Below are positions 15,779-24,591 of a stretch of DNA of 64,000 nucleotides, in pieces (within the stretch, counting starts at the first letter, position 1; each line of letters starts with the position of its first letter). The DNA lies in NCBI GenBank assembly GCA_041987545.1, contig JBHIWH010000005.1, positions 186,001 through 250,000 on the forward strand, written 5' to 3'. Made by a program: the position numbers and the translations under genes. The notes below the pieces were generated by a model. That model did not search any database. It was not told the origin of the DNA and worked only from the letters and a program-made list of their open reading frames with translations. The DNA is from JAJRXR01 sp041987545. Lineage in GTDB: Bacteria > Planctomycetota > Phycisphaerae > Phycisphaerales > UBA1924.

Positions 15779-17167
15779 ATGCGCGAAGGGTTCTACGACA
15801 ACATCCTCCAGGCGATCGGCGACACCCCCCTGGTCCGCCTGAACCGGGTCGTGCCCAAGGGCGCAGCGACCGTCCTGGCCAAGTGCGAGTACATGAACCC
15901 CGCCGGCTCCATCAAGGACCGGATGGCCCACTACATCATCGAGCAGGCCGAGAAGCAGGGCCTGCTCAAGCCCGGCGGGACGATCATCGAGAACACGTCC
16001 GGCAACACGGGGATGGGCGTCGCCATGACCGCCGCGGTCAAGGGCTACCGCTGCGTGTTCACCATGCCCGACAAGATGAGCCAGGAGAAGATCAACTCGA
16101 TGAAGGCGTTCGGCGCCGAGGTGATCATCACGCCCACCGACGTGCCGGGCGACTCGCCCGACCACTACGTCAATGTCGCCAAGCGGATCGCCGAGGAGAC
16201 CCCCGGCTCGTTCTACCTCAACCAGTACCACACATCGCTGAACATCGACGCCCACTACCACTCGACCGGGCGGGAGGTCTGGGAGCAGACCAGGGGTGCC
16301 TTCGACGTCTTTATGGCCGCCACCGGCACCGGGGGCACGCTCTCGGGCGCCGCCAAGTACATCAAGGAGCAGGACAAGTCCAAGACCACCATCGGCGTGG
16401 ACATCCTGGGCTCGGTCCACTACCACCTGTTCCACACCGGCACCCTGCCCACCCCCTACGTCTACAAGGTCGAGGGCATCGGCGAGGACATCGAGTGCGG
16501 CGCCATGAAGTTCGACGACGTGGACGACATGGTCCAGGTCAACGACAAGGACTCGTTCATCATGGCCCGCCGTCTCGTCCGCGAGGAGGGCCTGTTCTGC
16601 GGGGGCTCGTCGGGCTCGATCGTCCACGCCGCCGTGCAGAAGGCGGTCGAGCTGGGCGAGGGCAAGACGATCGTCTGCGTTTTGCCCGACAACGCGGGGA
16701 GGTACATCACCAAGTACCTCTCGGACGAGTGGATGAAGGACCACGGCTTCCTCGAGGGCGGTCCCGACCTCGGGCACGTCGAGGACATGCTCCCCGCCGA
16801 GCCGCCGCCGGTGATCACGGCGCCGCCCACCGCGAGCGTGGGTGAGGTCATCGCGATGATGCGGGAGCACGGCGTGAGCCAGATCCCCCTGGTCGAGAAC
16901 GGCGCGCCCCCCAAGCGGATCGTCCACGAGCTGGACCTGCTCCGGGGCCTGCACACCGGGGCCATCTCCGGCGGGTCGAAGGTCGCCGACGCCTCGGCGC
17001 CCATCGCCGGCCTCGTCTACCCCAAGGCCCACATCGAGGAGCTGTTCCACATCCTCGAGACCGACCACACCGCGATCGTCGTGGACGCGACCCGGATCGT
17101 CGGCGTCATCTCGAAGATCGATCTCGTCGAGCACCTGGCCAAGCGCTCCACCGCGCACACGGCCTGA
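15779..17167 (+). CDS. cbs: Cystathionine beta-synthase
   Basis: A 462-residue PLP enzyme of fold type II condensing homocysteine (or activated serine) to cystathionine. The PLP lysine is Lys46 in NPAGSIKDRM; the phosphate loop is TGTGGT and the Asn loop TSGNTG. The C-terminal 120 residues are a pair of CBS domains (TASVGEVIAMMREHGVSQIPLV and HIEELFHILETDHTAIVVDATRIVGVISKIDLV), as in enzymes with nucleotide or S-adenosylmethionine control. No N-terminal haem domain is present. GGAG lies 5 bases before the ATG. The gene is divergent from the kynurenine minus-strand operon and 13 bases ahead of the gamma-lyase/synthase gene, giving a reverse-transsulfuration pair. Confidence 0.94.
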   Translation: MREGFYDNILQAIGDTPLVRLNRVVPKGAATVLAKCEYMNPAGSIKDRMAHYIIEQAEKQGLLKPGGTIIENTSGNTGMGVAMTAAVKGYRCVFTMPDKMSQEKINSMKAFGAEVIITPTDVPGDSPDHYVNVAKRIAEETPGSFYLNQYHTSLNIDAHYHSTGREVWEQTRGAFDVFMAATGTGGTLSGAAKYIKEQDKSKTTIGVDILGSVHYHLFHTGTLPTPYVYKVEGIGEDIECGAMKFDDVDDMVQVNDKDSFIMARRLVREEGLFCGGSSGSIVHAAVQKAVELGEGKTIVCVLPDNAGRYITKYLSDEWMKDHGFLEGGPDLGHVEDMLPAEPPPVITAPPTASVGEVIAMMREHGVSQIPLVENGAPPKRIVHELDLLRGLHTGAISGGSKVADASAPIAGLVYPKAHIEELFHILETDHTAIVVDATRIVGVISKIDLVEHLAKRSTAHTA

Positions 17168-17180
17168 ACCGGAGTCAGTC

Positions 17181-18338
17181 ATGGACGAGCCGATGCGTTT
17201 CGCCACCCGGTGCATCCACGCCGGGCAATCGCCCGACCCCTCCACCGGCGCCATCTGCACGCCGGTCTACCAGACCTCCACCTACGTCCAGGAGAGCCCG
17301 GGCAGGTTCAAGGGCGAGTACGACTACTCGCGCTCGGCCAACCCAACCCGCACGGCCCTCGAGGCCAACCTCGCCTCGCTCGAGGGCGGGAACCACGGCC
17401 TCGCCTTCTCCTCGGGCGTCGCGTCGCTCGCGGCCACCCTCCACCTGCTCAAGTCGGGCGACCACGTCATCCTCTGCGACGACGTGTACGGCGGGACGTA
17501 CCGCGTCTTCAAGATGGTCTTCGAGCAGCTGGGCATCACCGCCAGCCGCGTGGACATGACCGACGCCGGCGCCGTCGAGTCCGCGATGACCGACAAGACC
17601 AAGCTCGTCTGGCTCGAGACGCCGACCAACCCGACGCTGAAGATCATCGATATCGCAAGGATGGCCGAGATCGCCCGGACGCACGGGGCGCTCTTGGCCG
17701 TGGACAACACGTTCGCCACGCCCGTGCTCCAGAACCCCCTGGCCCTGGGCGCGGACATCGTCAGCCACTCGTCCACCAAGTACATCGGCGGGCACGCCGA
17801 CGTCGTGGGCGGCGCGCTGGTGACCAAGGACCAGGGCCTGCATGAGCGGCTGAAGTACATCCAGAACGCGGTCGGCGCCGTCCCCGGGCCGTGGGACTGC
17901 TTCCTGCTCCTCCGCTCGACCAAGACGCTGCACGTGCGGATGCGTCAGCACTGCGAGAACGCGGAGAAGATGGCCGCGTTCCTCGAGCAGCACCCGAAGA
18001 TCGAACGGGTCGTGTACCCCGGCGCCGAGTCGCACCCGCAGCGGGCGGTCGCGGCCAGGCAGATGTGCCGGGGCGGGGGGATGATCACGGCCTACCTCAA
18101 GGGCGGGCTCGCCGAGGCCAGGACGTTCCTGGAGAAGGTGCGTCTGTTCTCGCTGGCCGAGTCGCTGGGCGGCGTCGAGTCTCTCATCGAGCACCCGGCG
18201 ATCATGACGCACGCGACGGTCCCCGCCGAGGAGCGCGCCAAGATCGGGATCACCGACGGTCTGGTCCGGTTCTCGGTCGGTATCGAGGACTCGCAGGACC
18301 AGATCGACGACGTCGAGCGGGCTCTGCAGTCCGTCTAG
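17181..18338 (+). CDS. Cystathionine gamma-lyase / gamma-synthase family enzyme
   Basis: A 385-residue PLP enzyme of the Cys/Met metabolism family. The PLP lysine is in SSTKYIGGHAD, preceded by VDNTFATPVLQ; YSRSANPTR and the SLGGVESL segment near the C-terminus are typical. The sequence alone does not separate gamma-lyase (cystathionine to cysteine) from gamma-synthase. The cystathionine beta-synthase 13 bases upstream and the cysteine dioxygenase downstream favour lyase activity in reverse transsulfuration. Confidence 0.92.
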   Translation: MDEPMRFATRCIHAGQSPDPSTGAICTPVYQTSTYVQESPGRFKGEYDYSRSANPTRTALEANLASLEGGNHGLAFSSGVASLAATLHLLKSGDHVILCDDVYGGTYRVFKMVFEQLGITASRVDMTDAGAVESAMTDKTKLVWLETPTNPTLKIIDIARMAEIARTHGALLAVDNTFATPVLQNPLALGADIVSHSSTKYIGGHADVVGGALVTKDQGLHERLKYIQNAVGAVPGPWDCFLLLRSTKTLHVRMRQHCENAEKMAAFLEQHPKIERVVYPGAESHPQRAVAARQMCRGGGMITAYLKGGLAEARTFLEKVRLFSLAESLGGVESLIEHPAIMTHATVPAEERAKIGITDGLVRFSVGIEDSQDQIDDVERALQSV

Positions 18339-18408
18339 CGGCGCCCGCCTCGCAACGGCGCCGGGCGGCAGGTATGCTGTTTGGTAGGGAACGCCCCCGG
18401 GAGGATCC

Positions 18409-18933
18409 ATGCCGCAGCTGTGCACGTCCAAGCTCGAGCCGCTCGTCGACTATCTCGACTCCCTGTCCGAGCGCGCGGACCTGTCCACGCTCGAGAGGCT
18501 GCTCGCGGACGTGGACGTCAGCCGCTCGGACCTCCGCTCGGTCTGCCGCTTCAAGGACGAGTGCTACCAGCGGAACCGGATCCGGGCGACGGACTGGTAC
18601 GAGCTTGTCGCTCTCTGCTGGCGCCCGGGCCAGAAGAGCCCGATCCACGACCACGCGTCCTCGAGCTGCGCGTTCCGCGTGGTCGAGGGGGTCGTGACCG
18701 AGCGGCGGTTCGAGGTCATCGAGGGCGGCGCCGACGCGGGCAAGGTCCGCCCGGTCGCCGAGACCACGATCCCCCCGGGGAGCATCTGCGCCGCCGAGGA
18801 CGAGGCGATCCACGAGGTCTGCAACCGTTCGGGGACCGAAGACTTGGTGACGCTGCACATCTACTCGCCGCCCCTGAAGATGACGACGTACGAGATGGGC
18901 GTGAACGTGTACGACGAGGCCGAGGGCGGCTGA
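18409..18933 (+). CDS. cdo: Cysteine dioxygenase (type I)
   Basis: A 174-residue cupin iron enzyme oxidising cysteine to cysteine sulfinate. The three-His iron site is His80, His82 (SPIHDH) and His135 (AIHEV). Cys87 and Tyr152 (LHIYSPP) stand where the animal enzymes form the Cys-Tyr crosslinked cofactor (rat Cys93 and Tyr157); most bacterial members have Gly instead of Cys. GGGAGGATCC directly before the ATG gives a good ribosome site. It lies 70 bases after the gamma-lyase/synthase gene and faces the decarboxylase gene end-to-end, so cysteine made by the two upstream enzymes could be passed on to hypotaurine. Confidence 0.93.
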   Translation: MPQLCTSKLEPLVDYLDSLSERADLSTLERLLADVDVSRSDLRSVCRFKDECYQRNRIRATDWYELVALCWRPGQKSPIHDHASSSCAFRVVEGVVTERRFEVIEGGADAGKVRPVAETTIPPGSICAAEDEAIHEVCNRSGTEDLVTLHIYSPPLKMTTYEMGVNVYDEAEGG

Positions 18934-18956
18934 GCCCGCGCGGGCCGGAGCCCGAC

Positions 18957-20369
18957 CTAGCAGGCGCCGCAGAACTCCTCGGGCGTCAGGGCATTGTCGC
19001 GCTCGGGCAGGTCGCGGGCGGCTTCCTTGATGTCCGCGATGAGTTCCTCGACGCCGTCGGTGGTGACCTCGGGGTTGGCAAACACCATGCGGATGACCTT
19101 CCGCCCGTTGACGATGCCGTAACCCACCTTGGCCTTGCGACGCTTGCCAAGCTCGGCGCAGACGCCGTCGCTGGGCTTGCCCCGGACCTCCATGCAGACG
19201 TTGACGAACTGCGGGTCGTGCGAGAGGATCAGATCCTCGTCACCGGCGACGATGTCCCGGGCGTGCTCGGCCAGGTCCCTCATGTACGAGATCATGCGGT
19301 CGTAGCCCGCGTCCCCGTGGTGGTTCCACGCGGTCCAGAGCTTGAGCGCGTCGTTGCGGCGCCCGCACTGCAGGCTGCTCCGGCCCGGGTTCAGGTCGTC
19401 CCCGTCCTCCTGGTACAGGTAGCTCGCCGACTCGTCGAAATGCTCGCGGCAGAGCCCGCGGCGCCGGGTCAGCAGGACCGAGCTGGTCAGCGGCACGCCC
19501 AGGAGCTTGTGCGCGTCCCACGTGACAGAATCGGCGCGGCGGATGCCGTACACCAGGGGCAGCAACCTGTCACACAGCAGCGCCGACCCGCCCCACGCCC
19601 CGTCCACGTGCACCCAGACGCCCAGCTCCTGGCCGACTTCGGCGATCGCGTCGATCGGGTCGAACGCGCCCTGAACCGTCGTGCCCGCGGTCGCGTTGAT
19701 CATCACGGGCGTCGCGCCCGATTCCCGGTCCGTCAGGATCATCTCTCGCAGGGCGTCGGGCCGCATCCGCCCCAGCTCGTCGGCCGGGACGAAGCGGACG
19801 TTCTCCCGACCGAGCCCGATCATGCCCGCGGCCTTGCGGACCGAGTAGTGGCACTCCTCGGACGTGTACACGATGCCCCGGGCGCCGTTGGTCCCGACGT
19901 TGCGGGAGTTCGCGACCGCCTCGTTGCGGGCGATGATCATGGCGGCCATGTTCGAGAGCGACCCACCGGGGGCGAAGATCCCGTCGCCGTCCTCGTAGCC
20001 GACCTTCGAGGCCATCCGCCTGATGCACGCCTTCTCGACCAGGATCTGGGGCCCGCCGGACTTGAAGGTGTACATCGGCGTGTTGGCGACGGCCGAGACG
20101 ATGTCCGCGACCGTCGCCGCCGCGTCCTGGCCCGCGAAGAGCTGGTTGAAGAACTTGACGCTCGTCGTCGTCGGCGTCGCGGCCATCACCCGCCAGAGCT
20201 TGGCGATCACCTCGTGCAGCGGGGCGCCGACGCCCGAGATCTCCAGCTCCAGGTCGTTCTCCAGGTCCTCGGGCGTCCGCACCGGGCGGACCGGGACCTG
20301 GCTGTCCAGCTCTGTGTACCGGCGGATAAGCTCAAAGGTCTGGGTGATCGTCGCGTCGTCGAGGCTCAC
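18957..20369 (-). CDS. PLP-dependent decarboxylase, cysteine sulfinate/aspartate decarboxylase type
   Basis: A 470-residue group II PLP decarboxylase. It shares the family blocks of animal cysteine sulfinate decarboxylase and GADL1: FNQLFAGQD, GDGIFAPGGSLSNM, ECHYSVRKAAGMIGLG, TAGTTVQGAFDPIDAIAEV, HVDGAWGGSALL, the PLP lysine in WDAHKLLG, and QCGRRNDALKLW. Cysteine sulfinate, aspartate and glutamate are all possible substrates; the neighbouring cysteine dioxygenase favours the first (hypotaurine formation). I chose the GTG at 20369, which has GGAG 5 bases upstream; an in-frame ATG at 20441 is the alternative, and the open frame beyond it does not look like protein. It is convergent with cdo, 23 bases apart. 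Confidence 0.85.
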   Translation of the reverse strand: MSLDDATITQTFELIRRYTELDSQVPVRPVRTPEDLENDLELEISGVGAPLHEVIAKLWRVMAATPTTTSVKFFNQLFAGQDAAATVADIVSAVANTPMYTFKSGGPQILVEKACIRRMASKVGYEDGDGIFAPGGSLSNMAAMIIARNEAVANSRNVGTNGARGIVYTSEECHYSVRKAAGMIGLGRENVRFVPADELGRMRPDALREMILTDRESGATPVMINATAGTTVQGAFDPIDAIAEVGQELGVWVHVDGAWGGSALLCDRLLPLVYGIRRADSVTWDAHKLLGVPLTSSVLLTRRRGLCREHFDESASYLYQEDGDDLNPGRSSLQCGRRNDALKLWTAWNHHGDAGYDRMISYMRDLAEHARDIVAGDEDLILSHDPQFVNVCMEVRGKPSDGVCAELGKRRKAKVGYGIVNGRKVIRMVFANPEVTTDGVEELIADIKEAARDLPERDNALTPEEFCGAC

Positions 20370-20621
20370 GGAGGCTCCGGGGCTGGGCCAGGCGGTCGGG
20401 CCGCGTGCGGCGCCCGACAACGATTCCCGGCGTTCGAGCATGAGCCTAGGAAGAGTCGCGACGCGCGTCCGCCGTGGACGAGCCGAGCCCCCCATGGATG
20501 CGTCAGGACGGCGTGGGGCGCCCACCAGGAACGCCGGGAGCCAGCGCGCCAATACCCCAGCCGCCGCACGAACGGCGCGACGGCCATCCCCGATCCAACG
20601 TCTCTCACCCCTGGACCGGAC

Positions 20622-21293
20622 TCACCGGCGCCGACGCCCGGCGAGCAACCCGCCCAGCGCGAGCACCGCGACCCCGCCCGGCGCGGGCAGCGCCCGGATG
20701 TTGTCCAGGCCCATCAGACCGTCGAGCAGCGCCGGCGCCCCGCCAACGCTCCCGGGCGCCCCCGGCTGGTGACGGACCAAGAGCCGATTGACCGCGTTCA
20801 TCGAGTCCTCGTAGCTGAAGGACCCCTCGACCCGCGTCATCCCCGCCTCGGAGATGTCGAACGAGACCGACGTCCACGCCCCGTCGTTGGCGACCGCGGC
20901 CGACAGCGTCGTCGTGAACACCGAGCCCACGTCGGTGAAGAGCATCAGCCGCAGCTCGATATCCGTGCTCGGCGTGAAGTTGGCCACGTCCATCGTGATC
21001 GTGTCCACGCCGGCGGCCAGGTAGTCCCCGGTCCACTGCTCCCGGTTGAACACACCCAGCCGGCTCCCGGGGCCGACCGAGTCGCCGATGGTCGCGACCT
21101 CGAGGTACCGGTCGCCGGCGCCCGCGGGCCCGCCGTCCTCGTTGGTCACGAGGAAGTCAACGATCCCGTTGCCCCAGTCCATGACGGTCCCGTCCTGGAA
21201 GGTATCGATCTGACCGTTGGTGATCTGGGCGGTCGCGAGGCTCGCGCCGAGGGCAACCGAGCACGCCGCGGCGAGCAGCGGGACTGAACGCAT
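20622..21293 (-). CDS. PEP-CTERM-like exported protein
   Basis: A 223-residue exported protein with a signal peptide (MRSVPLLAAACSVALGASLATA) and a C-terminal sorting segment: LPAPGGVAVLALGGLLAGRRRR, that is, a Pro-rich motif, one hydrophobic helix and an Arg cluster. This is the PEP-CTERM layout with PAP in place of PEP, so processing by an exosortase followed by release or anchoring is likely. The body is beta-rich without a recognisable domain. GAAGGAGAGAGACA precedes the ATG, a strong ribosome site. Confidence 0.8.
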   Translation of the reverse strand: MRSVPLLAAACSVALGASLATAQITNGQIDTFQDGTVMDWGNGIVDFLVTNEDGGPAGAGDRYLEVATIGDSVGPGSRLGVFNREQWTGDYLAAGVDTITMDVANFTPSTDIELRLMLFTDVGSVFTTTLSAAVANDGAWTSVSFDISEAGMTRVEGSFSYEDSMNAVNRLLVRHQPGAPGSVGGAPALLDGLMGLDNIRALPAPGGVAVLALGGLLAGRRRR

Positions 21294-21425
21294 TGTCTCT
21301 CTCCTTCTCGGCGCCCCGGGTCCTTGGGCGCCCCCCCGATGAGAACGGATCCCGGGCGTCCGGTCAAGGACCGGGCCGGCGGGACGCCCCCCGGCGCCGA
21401 TATCGGTCCCGGATCCCGGGCGTCG

Positions 21426-22268
21426 TCACTCCCGCCGATCGTCCTCGACGAACGTCTCGGTCGCGGCCCAGAGCGCCTCGAGCCGATCGATCCGCGTCCG
21501 AGCATCGCTCCCGAGCCGGTCCACCACCTCGAGCACGATCAGCTCGGCCGCCATGACCGCCGGCACGGAGCTGTCGAACGGCCCGACCGCCGGCACCCGC
21601 AGCGCGCACCAGGTGTCCGTCAGCCCCGCGAGCGGGGACAGCGGGCCATCGGTGACCGCCACCAGCGGGATCCCCCGCTCAACGAGCGCCCGGGCCGCGA
21701 GCAGGCACCGCCTCCGGTACCGGGCGAAGTCGAACACGACGGCGCAGTCTCCGGCCTCGGCGCCGTGCAGGTCGCGGCCCAGGTTGTGCTCCTCGACCAG
21801 GTGCACGCCGTCGCGGACCATGGACAGCCCGCTGTGCAGCACGTGGGCCCCCGAACGCGACGTCTCGCCCGAGAGGATCAAGACCCGCCGGGCCCCGATG
21901 ATCGGCTCGGCCAGCGCCCGCACCCGCGTCGGGTCCAGGTGGTGGATCGTCTCGTGGACCGCCCACTCGAGATCCGGCCGCCACCGGCCCCCGCCCTCGC
22001 CGCGCTGCCGGATCCGATCGCTGGGCGTGGTCAGCTGCTTGGCGACGCCGTCACGCACCCAGCCCTGCAGGTCCGAGTACCCCTCGAAGCCGAGCTTGGT
22101 CGCGAATCGGACGATGGACGGGCGGCTGGTCTCGGCCCGGGTCGCCAGGTCCGAGACCGTTCCGAAGGCCAGGAGCATGGGATCGTCCAGGACGATCCCG
22201 GCGATCCGGCGCTCTGTGGGCGTCAGGCGCTCGCCCACGCTCGCGATCAGGTCCTGGATCGAGGTCAT
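21426..22268 (-). CDS. RpiR-family transcriptional regulator
   Basis: A 280-residue regulator with an N-terminal RpiR-type helix-turn-helix (residues 1-80: LTPTERRIAGIVLDDP ... TVSDLATRAETSRPSIVRFATKLGFEGY) and a C-terminal SIS domain (from about 115: RRVLILSGETSRSGAHVL, VVFDFARYRRR, IPLVAVTDGPLSPLA). SIS domains of this family usually sense phosphosugars, though some members control amino acid or aromatic catabolism. The ATG at 22268 has GGAG about 5 bases upstream. It is divergent from the KamA-like operon across a 146-base gap with two palindromes, so it probably controls that operon and itself. Confidence 0.9.
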   Translation of the reverse strand: MTSIQDLIASVGERLTPTERRIAGIVLDDPMLLAFGTVSDLATRAETSRPSIVRFATKLGFEGYSDLQGWVRDGVAKQLTTPSDRIRQRGEGGGRWRPDLEWAVHETIHHLDPTRVRALAEPIIGARRVLILSGETSRSGAHVLHSGLSMVRDGVHLVEEHNLGRDLHGAEAGDCAVVFDFARYRRRCLLAARALVERGIPLVAVTDGPLSPLAGLTDTWCALRVPAVGPFDSSVPAVMAAELIVLEVVDRLGSDARTRIDRLEALWAATETFVEDDRRE

Positions 22269-22327
22269 CGCGGCTCCGCGGGTCGGGCCATGCGCCAGCC
22301 CCCGGGACTGGCCCCCTCTGGCTGGAC

Positions 22328-22342
22328 AGATTGTTGCAATCT
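22328..22342. promoter_or_regulatory. Palindrome, candidate RpiR operator 1
   Basis: AGATTG-TTG-CAATCT, a perfect 6+6 inverted repeat in the gap between the RpiR gene and the KamA-like operon. It is markedly AT-rich for this genome, as regulatory sites often are. Confidence 0.5.
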
Positions 22343-22348
22343 GACCGC

Positions 22349-22364
22349 CCAAGTGTACACTTGG
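22349..22364. promoter_or_regulatory. Palindrome, candidate RpiR operator 2
   Basis: CCAAGTGTACACTTGG is a perfect 16-base palindrome 51 bases before the start of the KamA-like gene and 21 bases (centre to centre, two helix turns) from operator candidate 1. Both would lie on the same face of the DNA. The position suits repression of either divergent promoter. Confidence 0.6.
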
Positions 22365-22414
22365 TTACAGAGATCGCCACCCCTCCACCGCCGCGGACCC
22401 CCGGAGCCCGCCCC

Positions 22415-23884
22415 ATGATCCAGGCCGAGAAACACGTCCCAGGCGCCCGCGAGCAGGCCTTCCTCGACGGCGTCGAGGAGTCCCGCTACGAGCGCGAGAT
22501 CATCAACGGCCTGGCGCCCTTCTTCAACGAGAAGGCGCCCGAGGACATGCTCCACTTCTACTCCAAGGACGAGGTCGTCAGCCTCAAGGTCCTCAAGGGC
22601 ACGGAGCGCGACGTCGAGACGCGCATGCCCGTCAAGCTCACGCGGCACTACTACGAGCTGGCCAAGACCAGCCCGTCGATCCAGCGGCTCGTCAAGGCCA
22701 GCCCGGACGAGACGGAGAACCTCGAGGGCTCCGAGGACCCGGGCAACCAGATGGACTACAGCCCGGTCGAGGGCCTGCTGCACAAGTACGAGATGGGCCT
22801 GATGTACGTCGTCTCGACGTGCTCGGCCCACTGCCGCTTCTGCTACCGCGAGGAGCTGATCGCCCGCAAGGAGATCGCCCGCCAGGACGGCACGGTCAAG
22901 AAGAAGGGCCTGGCCAAGATCCCCGAGATCGTCGCCTACATCAAGGAGCACAACCAGATCGTCGCGGACAACGGCGGGCGCCACCCCGAGTCCGGCCGCG
23001 AGAAGCTCCGCGAGATCCTCCTCTCGGGCGGCGACCCCATGGTCCTGAACAACGGCAAGATCGCCGCCTGGCTCAGCGCCCTGGCCGAGGCCGGCGTCGA
23101 GTCGATCCGCATCGGCACCAAGGAGATGGCCTTCTACCCCCAGCGGTTCGACCGGACCTTCCTGGAGATGCTTGACCGCTTCCACGAGACCTACCCGCAG
23201 GTCGGCCTGCACTTCATGCTCCACTTCGAGCACCCCGACGAGATCCTCGCCAAGGACGAGAACGGCGAGTACGTCCGCGACGGGCACGGGTTCTGCCAGT
23301 GGATCCCCGCGACCGGCGAGGCGATGCGGAACCTCGTCTCCCGCGGCTGGCTCACCGTCGAGAACCAGGCCCCGATCATCAAGGGCATCAACGACGACGC
23401 CGACGCGCTGCGGATCCTGCAGCGCGAGTTCAAGCGCGCCGGGGGCGAGAACCACTACTTCTTCTGCGGCCGCGACATCGTCGCCTATAAGGCCTTCAAC
23501 ATCCCCATCGAGAAGGCCTGGCAGATCCTCAATGACTCGCAGAAGGGCTTGTCGGGCATCGAGAAGCACGCGCGACTCTCGATCACGCACTACAAGGGCA
23601 AGACCGAGGTCGCCGCGGTGACCAGCGAGCCGATCCCGGGCCTCAAGGGCAGCGAGAACGGCGTGGTGATCTTCAAGATCCTGCGCAACGCCGGCGGCGC
23701 CCCGGACGCGGGCAAGGTCTGCATCGTCGGTCGCAACCCCGACGCCCTCTGGTTCGACGACTACGAGGACCGCGTGCTCTTCGACGAGGCGGGCCTGTTC
23801 GATTACGCACGCGTGAGCAAGTCGGGCGAGGCGCCCGGGCGCCTGGCCAGCTCCATGCCCATGACCGGCGGGTGCGGGGGATGA
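22415..23884 (+). CDS. KamA-family radical SAM aminomutase (divergent)
   Basis: A 489-residue radical SAM protein of the lysine 2,3-aminomutase family. The iron-sulfur motif is C136-S-A-H-C140-R-F-C143 in the KamA position, and the order of conserved blocks (ILLSGGDPMVL, IRIGTKEMAFYPQRF, HFMLHFEHPDEI, QAPIIKGIND) matches the family. The usual PLP-lysine motif PGGGGK is absent; ITHYKGKTEV stands in the corresponding place, so its lysine may hold PLP. Whether the substrate is lysine, glutamate or another alpha-amino acid cannot be read directly. It overlaps the next gene by ATGA, so the operon is translationally coupled. The RpiR gene is divergent. Confidence 0.85.
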   Translation: MIQAEKHVPGAREQAFLDGVEESRYEREIINGLAPFFNEKAPEDMLHFYSKDEVVSLKVLKGTERDVETRMPVKLTRHYYELAKTSPSIQRLVKASPDETENLEGSEDPGNQMDYSPVEGLLHKYEMGLMYVVSTCSAHCRFCYREELIARKEIARQDGTVKKKGLAKIPEIVAYIKEHNQIVADNGGRHPESGREKLREILLSGGDPMVLNNGKIAAWLSALAEAGVESIRIGTKEMAFYPQRFDRTFLEMLDRFHETYPQVGLHFMLHFEHPDEILAKDENGEYVRDGHGFCQWIPATGEAMRNLVSRGWLTVENQAPIIKGINDDADALRILQREFKRAGGENHYFFCGRDIVAYKAFNIPIEKAWQILNDSQKGLSGIEKHARLSITHYKGKTEVAAVTSEPIPGLKGSENGVVIFKILRNAGGAPDAGKVCIVGRNPDALWFDDYEDRVLFDEAGLFDYARVSKSGEAPGRLASSMPMTGGCGG

Positions 23885-24591
23885 TTGATAAGCGGGTGTC
23901 CAGCGCCGCCGAGGCGGTCGCGGACGTCTTCGACGGCGCGACGGTCATGGTCGGCGGGTTCGGCGAGGCCGGCAGCCCCATCGAGCTCATCCACGCGCTC
24001 ATCGACCAGGGCGCCGAGGACCTCACCGTCGTCAGCAACAACTGCGGCAGCGGCGAGGTGGGCCTCGCGGCGCTGCTCAAGGCCCGCCGCGTCACCAAGG
24101 TCGTCTGCTCCTTCCCCCGGACCGCCAACTCGACCGTCTTCCCCGAGCTGTACCGCGAGGGGTTCACCAAGCTCGAACTGGTCCCCCAGGGGACGCTGGC
24201 CGAACGCATCCGCGCGGGCGGCGCGGGCGTGCACGCCTTCTACACCCCCACCGCCGTCGGGACTCCCCTGGGCGAGGGCAAGGAGTCCCGCACGTTCGAC
24301 GGGCGGGAGTACCTGCTCGAGTATGGTCTCAAGGCGGACTTCGCCCTCATCAAGGGCCGCGCCGCCGACACCCACGGCAACGTCCTGTACAACAAGACCG
24401 CGCGCAACTTCGGCCCCATCATGGCGATGGCGGCCCAGACCGCGATCGTCCAGGTCGAGAACATCGTTGAGGCGGGAAGGCTGGACCCGGAGGCGGTCGT
24501 GACCCCCGGTATCTTCGTGGATCGGGTCGTCCAGGTCGCCGAGCCGGCGCACGAGTCCGAGCTCGTCGCCGCGGGGGTGAGCTACCCATGA
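23881..24591 (+). CDS. scoA: 3-oxoacid CoA-transferase subunit A
   Basis: A 236-residue alpha subunit of a two-gene CoA-transferase (family I). It has the oxyanion/CoA-binding GGFGEAGSPIELI near the N-terminus and the typical ADFALIKGRAADTHGNVLYNKTARNF block. The ATG at 23881 overlaps the upstream stop codon (ATGA), and its own end overlaps subunit B in the same way. Family members move CoA onto acetoacetate, 3-oxoadipate or similar beta-keto acids; here a beta-keto acid made by the neighbouring aminotransferase is a likely acceptor. Confidence 0.92.
   Translation: MIDKRVSSAAEAVADVFDGATVMVGGFGEAGSPIELIHALIDQGAEDLTVVSNNCGSGEVGLAALLKARRVTKVVCSFPRTANSTVFPELYREGFTKLELVPQGTLAERIRAGGAGVHAFYTPTAVGTPLGEGKESRTFDGREYLLEYGLKADFALIKGRAADTHGNVLYNKTARNFGPIMAMAAQTAIVQVENIVEAGRLDPEAVVTPGIFVDRVVQVAEPAHESELVAAGVSYP

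Noticed and set aside
18381..21287. A 968-codon plus-strand open frame over cysteine dioxygenase and the decarboxylase
   Set aside because: It is antisense or out of frame to recognised enzymes and has no signal of its own.
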